This document shows positions 1 through 6,059 of a stretch of 7,485 bases of DNA, in pieces (within the stretch, counting starts at the first letter, position 1; each line of letters starts with the position of its first letter). The notes under the pieces are model-generated. The model saw only the letters and a program-made list of their open reading frames with translations. It was not told the DNA's origin and did not search any database. The position numbers and the translations under genes are program-made. The stretch spans positions 1 through 7,485 of the forward strand of contig JBBSBK010000129.1 of assembly GCA_038251315.1 (NCBI GenBank), given 5' to 3'. This stretch comes from JBBKXP01 sp038251315. Its GTDB lineage: Bacteria; Pseudomonadota; Alphaproteobacteria; Rhodobacterales; Rhodobacteraceae.

Positions 1-38
1 AGGGTGAGTGCCGCATCTATTTCAAAGTTGTCTGTCAT
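1..38 (-). CDS. possible start of a further minus-strand gene, cut by the left edge
   Basis: An ATG on the minus strand at 38-36 opens a frame that stays open to the window edge and encodes only MTDNFEIDAALT. A weak purine-rich AAGAG lies three bases upstream of the ATG, which is closer than ideal. The frame starts 62 bases after the aroQ stop and has the same orientation, so it could be the next gene of the same run. Twelve residues are too few to assign a family, and the stretch could equally be untranslated. The product is not recognised. Confidence 0.25.
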   Translation of the reverse strand, partial: MTDNFEIDAALT

Positions 39-100
39 GCACTCTTGCTTCGAAAGCTTCGCTTGACCCTTTCACGCAATGCAAATTGCTTCAAGAGTTT

Positions 101-526
101 CTAGCCGACAATCTTCTCCACCCCCATCACATACCCCTTCACTCCTTCCCCGCAGATCACGTGATCCGCCCGCAGGCTGACGTAGGAGTGGTGGCGGAAC
201 GCCTCGCGTTTGTGGATGTCCGAGATGTGGACCTCGACCACCACGCCGTCGAAGGCGTTCAGGGCGTCGAGCAGCGCGACTGATGTATGTGTCAGCCCGC
301 CGGGGTTGATGATGATGGCCTGCGACGTGTCCCGCGCGGTGTGGACGGCGTCGATCAGGATGCCTTCGTGGTTGGATTGCAGGCAGGTCACGGTCCAGCC
401 CGCCGCCGTGGCTGCGTCTGTCACCATGCGTTCCACATCGGCCAGCGTGTCGTGGCCGTAGATGTCGGGTTGGCGTTGGCCCAGCAGGTTCAGGTTGGGG
501 CCGTTCAGCAGGGTCAGGTGGGGCAT
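101..526 (-). CDS. aroQ: 3-dehydroquinate dehydratase, type II
   Basis: The enzyme dehydrates 3-dehydroquinate to 3-dehydroshikimate, the third step of the shikimate pathway (or part of quinate catabolism), in the cytoplasm. Type II enzymes are small dodecamers of about 145 residues, and this one has 141. The diagnostic blocks are all present: LNGPNLNLLG near the N-terminus, QSNHEG at 50-55, INPGG at 73-77, EVHISDIHKRE at 98-108 and FRHHSY at 110-115. By alignment to the Mycobacterium enzyme, the catalytic residues are Arg18 and Tyr23 in the flexible lid, Asn74, His100 and Arg111; all are intact. NPGGLTHTS replaces the commoner NPGAYTHTS, a mild variation. The ATG is preceded by AAAGG about 8 bases upstream. 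It lies 59 bases downstream of pncA in the same orientation, with no terminator-like structure between, so co-transcription is plausible. No metabolic link to the transporter genes is evident. Confidence 0.96.
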   Translation of the reverse strand: MPHLTLLNGPNLNLLGQRQPDIYGHDTLADVERMVTDAATAAGWTVTCLQSNHEGILIDAVHTARDTSQAIIINPGGLTHTSVALLDALNAFDGVVVEVHISDIHKREAFRHHSYVSLRADHVICGEGVKGYVMGVEKIVG

Positions 527-585
527 GGCGGGGCCTTTGCGGTTGGGTGTCTTTGCATGGCCGGGAATGAGGGTTTTGGCAAGAA

Positions 586-1179
586 TCAGGTCAGCGTGAC
601 CCCTGCCACCTGCATCCCTGCGGTCGCCGCCGCAAGCGAACCGTCAAAGTCGATGGCCCGGCACAACCCCAGGTCGACCGTCACCGCGAACCCCAGTTTT
701 GCTGCGTCCACCGCCGAATAGTTGACGCAGAAATCCGTCGCCAGCCCGACCAGCGTCAGCCGGTCGATACCTCGCGTTTGCAGATAGCCCGCCAGACCCG
801 TCGGCGTCGCATGGTCGTTCTCGAAAAAGGCCGAGTAGCTGTCGATCGCCGGGTCATACCCCTTGCGCAGGATCAGGTCGGCCCTGTCAGTGTTCAGGTC
901 AGCGTGGAATTGCGCCCCCTGCGTCCCCTGGATGCAGTGATCGGGCCACAGTACCTGCGCGCCGTATGGCATCCGGATCAGACTCATCGCCGTTGCGCCG
1001 GGGTGGCTGGAGGCGAACGAGGAATGCCCCGCCGGGTGCCAGTCCTGCGTCAGGATCACTGCGTCAAAGCCCGCCATCGCGGCATTGATGCCCGCGACAA
1101 TATCGTGCCCGCCGCCGACCGCGAGCGCCCCGCCTGGGCAGAAATCGTTCTGGACGTCGATCACGATCAGGGCGTGCAT
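586..1179 (-). CDS. pncA: nicotinamidase / pyrazinamidase (isochorismatase-fold hydrolase)
   Basis: PncA hydrolyses nicotinamide to nicotinate and ammonia for NAD salvage in the cytoplasm; the same activity converts pyrazinamide. The 197 residues match the usual family length. The N-terminal ALIVIDVQNDFCPGGAL carries catalytic Asp8, Lys106 lies in LRKGYDP, and the nucleophile Cys151 lies in GLATDFCV. The metal-binding set is Asp46 and His48 (TQDWHP) with His81 (WPDHC). Asp113-Ser114-Tyr115-Ser116-Ala117-Phe118 is the family's typical DSYSAF block. Together these separate it from generic isochorismatases. The ATG follows GAAAGG by about 8 bases, in a leader almost identical to that of aroQ. 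It sits 107 bases downstream of the flavoenzyme gene in the same direction. Its relation to D-amino-acid oxidation is unclear; it is probably a housekeeping passenger. Confidence 0.96.
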   Translation of the reverse strand: MHALIVIDVQNDFCPGGALAVGGGHDIVAGINAAMAGFDAVILTQDWHPAGHSSFASSHPGATAMSLIRMPYGAQVLWPDHCIQGTQGAQFHADLNTDRADLILRKGYDPAIDSYSAFFENDHATPTGLAGYLQTRGIDRLTLVGLATDFCVNYSAVDAAKLGFAVTVDLGLCRAIDFDGSLAAATAGMQVAGVTLT

Positions 1180-1286
1180 GGCGGGCCTTTCGGTTCGGTT
1201 TTGTCCACCCTACGGGACGGGTCGCGAAATGTCAGGCGGGTCTTGGACCGCGCCCCTTCAGCGGGATCTTCGCATTCAACCTGTCG

Positions 1287-2405
1287 TTATCCGAGGCGCG
1301 AGCGCGACAGATCGGCGGATGCGATCCCGGCTGACTGGAAATCGGCTGGCAAATCTTGACCCAAAGACAGGTTCGCGACGGCTCTTGAAAGCGCCGGCGC
1401 CATCATGATGCCGTAGCCGCCGTGTCCGGCATGCCAGATGAAATCGGGGATGTCGGGATCCGGCCCGACCACAGGGCTGTCGTCAGCAACGAAGGATCGC
1501 AGACCCGCCCAGCTATGCGCGATGCGCCGCACCGGGATCAGCGTCTCGCGTTCGATCCAGTCGACCAATACGGCGACGTCCATTTCGTCGGGCCGGACAT
1601 CTTGCGGAAAGGTCGGGGTGGCATCGCCGGGCGAGGCCATCAGCTTGCCCGCATCGGGTTTGATGTAGGTCTCGGAGCCGGCGAAATCGACGCAGGGCAG
1701 CGTGGCGACGTCGTAACCCGGTGTTGCATCGACGATGATCGCGGTGCGCCGCTTGGCGACCAGTCCGATCGGTCTGGCCCCCGCCATCGCCCCGATCTCG
1801 TCCGCCCACGCCCCGGCTGCGTTGACAAGCATCCGGGCCCGATACGTGCCACTGCCCGTTGTGACTGACCAGGTGCCGCCGGTTTTGACCAGCGCGCGAA
1901 CCTTTTTCCCGGTCACTCGCTCTCCGCCGCGTTTTCGAAAGCCCCGCAGGTAGGATTGCAGCAGTAACGCCACTTCGATGTCTGTAACCCCTGCCTCGTA
2001 AACCGCGCGTGTCGTGCGGTCGGGACGCAGATACGGCACCATCGCGATGGCGTCTGCCGACGATAATTCGACGACCGGATGATCGGCGCTGGAGTAGGAC
2101 AGCACGACATCCAGCAAGGTTTCGTTTCCCGGTCCCGCCACGGCCAGCGCCCCGCGCGGGTGCAGCAGCGGTCCATCCGCAAACCCGTCGGGGGGCGCGC
2201 GAAAAAACGGCTCGCTCAGCGCGTTGATGCCGCGCACGAGATCGGTGCCGTAATTGCGTGTGAACAAGGCCGCCGATCGCCCGCTGCTGTGGTACCCGGG
2301 CTGCGTTTCGGCCTCGACCAACAAGACCCGCGCGTCCGCAGCCAGTTCGTATGCCGCCGAGGCCCCGGCGATGCCTGCGCCGATCACGATGACATCATGG
2401 ATCAT
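1287..2405 (-). CDS. FAD-dependent D-amino-acid dehydrogenase, D-arginine dehydrogenase (DauA)-like
   Basis: This flavoenzyme of the DAO/glycine-oxidase superfamily probably oxidises a D-amino acid or related amine to the imino acid, which hydrolyses to a 2-oxo acid and ammonia. The dinucleotide-binding motif VIGAGIAGASAAYELA is at residues 7-22, followed by acidic Glu31. The block QPGYHSSGRSAALFTRNYG (35-53), the NAAGAWADEI block (195-204), AKRR (217-220), TYIKPDAG (246-253), SWAGLRSFVAD (298-308) and GHGGYGI (327-333) follow Pseudomonas aeruginosa D-arginine dehydrogenase closely, as I recall that sequence. Substrate-carboxylate residues Arg220, Tyr247 and Arg303 correspond to its Arg222, Tyr249 and Arg305, and Tyr52 to its Tyr53. 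However, Ala86 stands at the Glu87 position and Leu47 at the His48 position, so specificity probably differs. The start chosen (372 residues) places the nucleotide-binding strand at the N-terminus and follows GGAAAGG by about 10 bases. An upstream ATG at 2474 would add 23 unlikely residues. It is transcribed divergently from the regulator. Confidence 0.88.
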   Translation of the reverse strand: MIHDVIVIGAGIAGASAAYELAADARVLLVEAETQPGYHSSGRSAALFTRNYGTDLVRGINALSEPFFRAPPDGFADGPLLHPRGALAVAGPGNETLLDVVLSYSSADHPVVELSSADAIAMVPYLRPDRTTRAVYEAGVTDIEVALLLQSYLRGFRKRGGERVTGKKVRALVKTGGTWSVTTGSGTYRARMLVNAAGAWADEIGAMAGARPIGLVAKRRTAIIVDATPGYDVATLPCVDFAGSETYIKPDAGKLMASPGDATPTFPQDVRPDEMDVAVLVDWIERETLIPVRRIAHSWAGLRSFVADDSPVVGPDPDIPDFIWHAGHGGYGIMMAPALSRAVANLSLGQDLPADFQSAGIASADLSRSRLG

Positions 2406-2484
2406 GCGGCGGGGGCCTTTCCAATGGAACGGCACCACTGCACCGCGATTTGGCCACAAAACCTCCAACGCCATCGAATTGCAA

Positions 2485-2504
2485 GTTAATACAAAATTAT
2501 TGAC
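2485..2504. promoter_or_regulatory. candidate operator: imperfect palindrome in the divergent control region
   Basis: GTTAATA and TATTGAC form 7-base half-sites that match as inverted repeats at six of seven positions, separated by six A/T-rich bases. The palindrome overlaps the TTGACA element of the rightward promoter. Its left arm read on the minus strand is TATTAA, a possible -10 for the flavoenzyme gene. A regulator bound here could control both directions. MurR/RpiR proteins commonly bind such repeats next to their own gene. The match is short and lies in AT-rich sequence, so chance is possible. Confidence 0.35.
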
Positions 2505-2528
2505 AGAATGAAAGTTTTCTTACATGAT
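2500..2528 (+). promoter_or_regulatory. putative sigma-70 promoter of the regulator/transporter unit
   Basis: A perfect TTGACA (2500-2505) is followed, after exactly 17 bases, by CATGAT (2523-2528), which matches four of six positions of TATAAT. Transcription would then begin near 2535, downstream of the ATG at 2508. That would exclude the ATG as the start codon for this transcript. The surrounding 2475-2530 stretch is distinctly more AT-rich than the coding DNA on either side. The -10 is weak, and no other rightward promoter is obvious before the binding-protein gene. Confidence 0.45.
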
Positions 2529-2552
2529 TCGATGAAAGGCATGGGGGGATAC

Positions 2553-3461
2553 GTGTCGAAGCCACTTCAACAGCGTCTCGCCGACACCAAGGCATCCGCA
2601 TCCAAGGCGGATCGCAGCCTGGCAAGCTACATGCTGGCTGAACTGACGACCCTGCCGTTCGAAACGGCCGCCAGCATTGCCGACAAGGTTGCCGTCAGCG
2701 AGCCAACGGTCGGACGCTTTTGCCGCACGTTGGGATACGGCAGTTTCAAGGATCTGAAGGCCCACCTGCGCAGTGACATCGGCGATCAGCCCTGGCTGAT
2801 TGGCGACCGACTGCGCGATCTGCAGGTCCGCAACCGGGCCGGGGAAGATCAGCTTGTGCGCGGGCTCGAGCTGGAGATGGCAGCACTCGTGGCGGTTTAC
2901 GAAATTGCGCACTCGCCTGCGTGGAACAGGGTCGTCACACGGCTGGCAACGGCGGGCGCCGTCTTTGCCGCCGGGTTCCAGACCGAACGCGGGATGGCGC
3001 AGATCTTTGTCAACCAGTTGCAGTATCTGCGTGACCGGGTCGATCTGCTGGACCTTGCCAGCGGCAACTTTGCGCAGGTGCTGGTGCGCGACGATACCGA
3101 CGCGGCACTCGTGATTTTCGAGGCGCGCCGCTATTCCCGGCTGGCTCGCGATCTGGCGGTCGAGGCCAAGGCGGCGGGGATACCTGTGACGCTGATCACC
3201 GACCCTTACTGCGATTGGGGCGATGTGGCGGACGAAGTGTTCGTGGTGCCGACCGAATTCAACCTGTTCTGGGAATCCACGGCCCAGATGGCCAGCCTTG
3301 CCAACCTGCTGGTCAACGGCGTGTTCATGGAACTTGGCCCGAAAGTCGAGGACCGGATGAACCGCATCGCGACCCTTTACGGCAAGTTCACCGGTCACGT
3401 CGGCAGCAGCCCGGCCAAACGGGGCGACGCAAGGACGGCAGAGACCAAGACCCGAAGCTGA
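2553..3461 (+). CDS. MurR/RpiR-family transcriptional regulator (HTH + SIS)
   Basis: This cytoplasmic DNA-binding regulator has 302 residues from the chosen GTG. An N-terminal RpiR helix-turn-helix covers about residues 38-62 (ASIADKVAVSEPTVGRFCRTLGY). A SIS-type ligand-binding domain covers about 125-265, with the recognisable segment YSRLARDLAVEAKAAGIPVTLITD at about 193-216. The SIS loop reads EARRYS rather than the Ser-Gly-x-Thr found in sugar-phosphate binders. From memory this resembles an RpiR subgroup found near ABC importers, so the ligand may not be a phosphosugar. The GTG start gives the spacing before the HTH seen in E. coli MurR and has a G-run (2543-2547) five bases upstream. 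In-frame ATGs at 2508, 2532 and 2541 are alternatives (317 residues from 2508), but 2508 lies inside the putative promoter. The gene is divergent from the flavoenzyme and ends 30 bases before the binding-protein gene, so it probably controls both. Confidence 0.9.
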   Translation: MSKPLQQRLADTKASASKADRSLASYMLAELTTLPFETAASIADKVAVSEPTVGRFCRTLGYGSFKDLKAHLRSDIGDQPWLIGDRLRDLQVRNRAGEDQLVRGLELEMAALVAVYEIAHSPAWNRVVTRLATAGAVFAAGFQTERGMAQIFVNQLQYLRDRVDLLDLASGNFAQVLVRDDTDAALVIFEARRYSRLARDLAVEAKAAGIPVTLITDPYCDWGDVADEVFVVPTEFNLFWESTAQMASLANLLVNGVFMELGPKVEDRMNRIATLYGKFTGHVGSSPAKRGDARTAETKTRS

Positions 3462-3491
3462 GACAATTTCATTCACAAAAGGACATCCGCC

Positions 3492-5069
3492 ATGCGCTAT
3501 GCAACCAAGACGATGCTACTGTCAGGAACGGCGTTGATCGCCGCCGGGTTCCTGGCCACCGCCGCCCTTGCGCAAGAGGCGACGATCGCCTTTTCGTCAG
3601 GCGAACTGGGTGCCACGTCCTATAACCCGGTGACGTCGAGCAACCTCAATTCGGCCACCGGGCTGATCTATGACCGGTTGGTCGAACAGGATGCCGATCA
3701 GTCCTATCATCCGCATCTTGCAACGTCCTGGGAAGAAGCCGACGACGGCTTGTCCTGGACCTTCAAACTCAAGGACGGTGTGACCTTTCACGACGGCACG
3801 CCCTTCAATGCCCAGACCGTCGCCGACTGGATCCCCGATTTCACGGGTACCGAAAACGAATATCTCGTCGCCGCCATCGCCTCGGTCGAGGTGGTGGACG
3901 ATCTCACGGTCAAGTTCGTGATGTCGCGGCCCGAGCCGAACCTGCTTTACAACCTGTCGTCTGCATTCATGGGCATACCGGGGCAGGCAGCCTATGATGC
4001 GATGGGTGATGATTACGGCGTCACCGGCGCCGTTGGCACCGGGCCGTTCAAGTTCGACAGCTTTGCCATCGGCCTTGAAACCGTGCTGGTGCGCAACGAC
4101 GACTATGCATGGGCCTCGGACCTGTCGGAAAATCAGGGTGCGGCGCATCTGGAGCGCGTCACTTTCCGCGAAGTACCCGATCAGTCCACCGCCTTTCTGG
4201 AGCTCAAGACCGGCGGCATCGACGTGCTGCTGGGTGTGCCAACCGACTTTCTGGAAATCCTCAAGGCGGAAAGCAACATCGCGACCATACAGATGCCGGG
4301 CACCGGTATCAACTACATGCCGATCAACGTTACCTCGGCCCCTTTCGATGACATCAAGGTCCGCGAAGCGGTCGGGCTTGCCATCGACCAGGACGCCATC
4401 GTCGCTTCGATCTACAACGGCGTCGGTGCGGCGGCGCACAATTTCCTGATTTCGTCGCTGCCGGAATCGCAAGTCGATCCGGCGCTGGAAGTCTCGTACG
4501 ATCCCGAGCGGGCCAAGGCGCTGCTGGACGAGGCGGGCTGGGTCATGGGCGACGGCGCGGTGCGGATGAAGGACGGCGTGCCGCTGTCGGTCAAGCTGTT
4601 CACCCAGAACGGCACCGAGTTCACGGCGTTGACACAAGTGGTTCAGGCGCAGATTGCGGCGATCGGGATGCAGGCCGACATCACCGTGTTCGACAGTTCG
4701 ACGATCCGCGACGAATACAAGGAAAACCGCCACCAGTTGGCGGTGCGCGGTTACGACTGGAACAACGCGGATATTCTCGACTGGTTCTTTTCGGGCGAGC
4801 GGCTGGGCTATCCCAACATCTCGATGTGGAACGATCCCGAAGGGCAGCGCCTCAACCTCGTGGCGATGACCGAAAGCAAGAATTCGGCGGAACGCGAGGC
4901 CAATTTCAAGGCCTACCACGAATACATCCTGTCGCAGCATCTGTTCGTGCCGCTGTATCAGCCGACCACCAATATCGCCTACAACAAGGACCGCGTCACT
5001 GTGCCCGATCCGATCCGTGGCACGCGGTTCCGCAGTCAGACCGTCCTCGACATGACGGTCGTGGAATAG
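3492..5069 (+). CDS. ABC transporter periplasmic substrate-binding protein, family 5 (peptide/opine/nickel type)
   Basis: This is the periplasmic receptor that captures the solute and delivers it to the permeases encoded downstream. Its 525 residues are normal for the DppA/OppA-like SBP_bac_5 family. A Sec signal peptide occupies residues 1-27: Arg3 and Lys6, then a hydrophobic core, then Ala-Leu-Ala with likely cleavage before Gln28. No lipobox cysteine is present, so it should be soluble. The family block WTFKLKDGVTFHDGTPFNAQ is centred on residues 94-105, and the C-terminal FVPLYQPTTNIAYNKDRV is also typical. The ligand cannot be read from sequence; this family includes binders of dipeptides, opines, heme, nickel and glycosides. 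The ATG follows AAAAGGA by eight bases. The gene starts only 30 bases after the regulator, so it is either co-transcribed or uses a promoter inside the regulator gene. A hairpin follows its stop codon. Confidence 0.95.
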   Translation: MRYATKTMLLSGTALIAAGFLATAALAQEATIAFSSGELGATSYNPVTSSNLNSATGLIYDRLVEQDADQSYHPHLATSWEEADDGLSWTFKLKDGVTFHDGTPFNAQTVADWIPDFTGTENEYLVAAIASVEVVDDLTVKFVMSRPEPNLLYNLSSAFMGIPGQAAYDAMGDDYGVTGAVGTGPFKFDSFAIGLETVLVRNDDYAWASDLSENQGAAHLERVTFREVPDQSTAFLELKTGGIDVLLGVPTDFLEILKAESNIATIQMPGTGINYMPINVTSAPFDDIKVREAVGLAIDQDAIVASIYNGVGAAAHNFLISSLPESQVDPALEVSYDPERAKALLDEAGWVMGDGAVRMKDGVPLSVKLFTQNGTEFTALTQVVQAQIAAIGMQADITVFDSSTIRDEYKENRHQLAVRGYDWNNADILDWFFSGERLGYPNISMWNDPEGQRLNLVAMTESKNSAEREANFKAYHEYILSQHLFVPLYQPTTNIAYNKDRVTVPDPIRGTRFRSQTVLDMTVVE

Positions 5070-5084
5070 CTTGGCCACAGGCCG

Positions 5085-5110
5085 CGCCCATCCCCGACCG
5101 GGGGTGGGCG
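5085..5110 (+). promoter_or_regulatory. intercistronic RNA hairpin between binding-protein and permease genes
   Basis: CGCCCATCCCC and GGGGGTGGGCG pair as an 11-bp stem with a single U-G wobble around the 4-base loop GACC. The hairpin lies 15 bases after the binding-protein stop and seven bases before the AAGGAG ribosome-binding site of the permease. No U-tract follows, so it is not a classic terminator. Stem-loops at this position in ABC-importer operons (as in malE-malF) protect the upstream message from 3' exonucleases and keep the binding protein in excess over the permeases. That role is inferred here. Confidence 0.7.
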
Positions 5111-5129
5111 AGCCGGAAGGAGCTTTGCC

Positions 5130-6059
5130 ATGCTGCTGCGATACATCTTCTTTCGGACGCTGATGCTGATCCCGGTTTCGATTTCGATCTCGGTCGTGAT
5201 CTTCATGATCGTGCATCTGCTGCCGGGCGATCCGATCGACAACCTGATCCGGGTCGGTTCGTCGCCCGACGACCGCGCCGCGCTGGTCGCCAAATACGGA
5301 CTCGATCAGCCACTGTTGGTGCAATATTTTCGCTGGATCGGTGCGATGTTCCACGGCGATTTCGGCGAAGCCATCGTGCTGCGCCGTCCGGTGGCCGACC
5401 TGATTGGCCAGAACCTGCCCTATTCCCTGCAACTCGGGGCGCTGGCCTTCGCCTTTTCCAGTATCGTCGGGATCGTCCTTGGGACGATTTCGGCCACGAC
5501 CCGTTCGGCGGTGGTCGAACAGTTCGTGCGCGGCTTCATCCTTCTGGGATCGACCGTGCCGGGGTTCTGGCTGGCGCTGCTGATGATTTTATTCTTCGCG
5601 GTGCAACTGCAATGGTTCCCGGTGTCGGGGGCAAAGGGGTGGGAGTCGCTGGTCTTGCCGGTCCTGACCATCGGCTTTGGCGGCGTCGCCCTTGTGGCCC
5701 GCGTCACCCGCGTCGCCCTGATGGACGTGCGGCGCGAGGATTTCGTGACGCTGTTGCATGCCAAGGGGCTGCCGTCCCGGACAATCCTGACGCGCCACCT
5801 GTTGCCGCACGCGATGCTGCCGGTCGTCACCATTCTGGCGCTGCGGATCGGCTGGATTCTGGGGGGTGCGGTGACGGTCGAGTTTGTCTTTGGCCGCCCG
5901 GGTCTCGGGTCGCTGCTGATCCGCGCCTTGGGGCAACGTGATTATCCGGTCGTTCAGGGCTGCCTGCTGATGCTTGCGCTTGCCGTCATGCTGGGCACGC
6001 TGATCGGCGACGTGGCGCAGGCGGCGATGGACCCGCGCATCCGAGAGGCCAGAACATGA
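5130..6059 (+). CDS. ABC transporter permease, DppB type
   Basis: This inner-membrane subunit forms half of the translocation pore of the importer. At 309 residues it matches DppB/OppB. The N-terminal membrane helix (about 9-31) leads into HLLPGDPID at 29-37, the hallmark of this subunit. A periplasmic stretch precedes further hydrophobic segments near 98-120, 132-155, 170-190, 232-255 and 275-298. The cytoplasmic EAA loop that docks on the ATPase is LLHAKGLPSRTILTRHLLPHAMLP from about 208. The VEFVFGRPGLGSLL block and the C-terminal DPRIRE are also typical. The ATG follows a strong AAGGAG by seven bases. Its stop codon overlaps the next ATG as ATGA, which indicates translational coupling to the second permease. 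Confidence 0.96.
   Translation: MLLRYIFFRTLMLIPVSISISVVIFMIVHLLPGDPIDNLIRVGSSPDDRAALVAKYGLDQPLLVQYFRWIGAMFHGDFGEAIVLRRPVADLIGQNLPYSLQLGALAFAFSSIVGIVLGTISATTRSAVVEQFVRGFILLGSTVPGFWLALLMILFFAVQLQWFPVSGAKGWESLVLPVLTIGFGGVALVARVTRVALMDVRREDFVTLLHAKGLPSRTILTRHLLPHAMLPVVTILALRIGWILGGAVTVEFVFGRPGLGSLLIRALGQRDYPVVQGCLLMLALAVMLGTLIGDVAQAAMDPRIREART

Noticed and set aside
47..95. Inverted repeats downstream of aroQ (GCTT-CGA-AAGC at 47-57; GCAAT-gcaa-ATTGC at 76-89; CTTGA/TCAAG flanking the latter) as a terminator
   Set aside because: The stems are only 4-5 bp and no T-run follows on the minus strand, so a terminator cannot be supported.
2406..2474. N-terminal extension of the flavoenzyme to the ATG at 2474
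   Set aside because: The added 23 residues precede the nucleotide-binding strand that starts these enzymes, and a good ribosome-binding site sits before the ATG at 2405.
2520..3476. A 318-codon minus-strand frame opposite the regulator
   Set aside because: It mirrors the regulator almost end to end, has low-information composition and has no recognisable motif.
3597..5432. A 611-codon open frame on the minus strand opposite the binding-protein and first permease genes
   Set aside because: It is rich in Arg, His, Asp and Gly with no domain pattern, and lies antisense to two genes with clear family motifs. It is a typical GC-rich shadow frame.
4826..5941. A 371-codon plus-strand frame spanning the binding-protein end and the permease
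   Set aside because: It is out of frame with both well-supported genes and crosses the intercistronic hairpin; the composition is that of a shadow frame.
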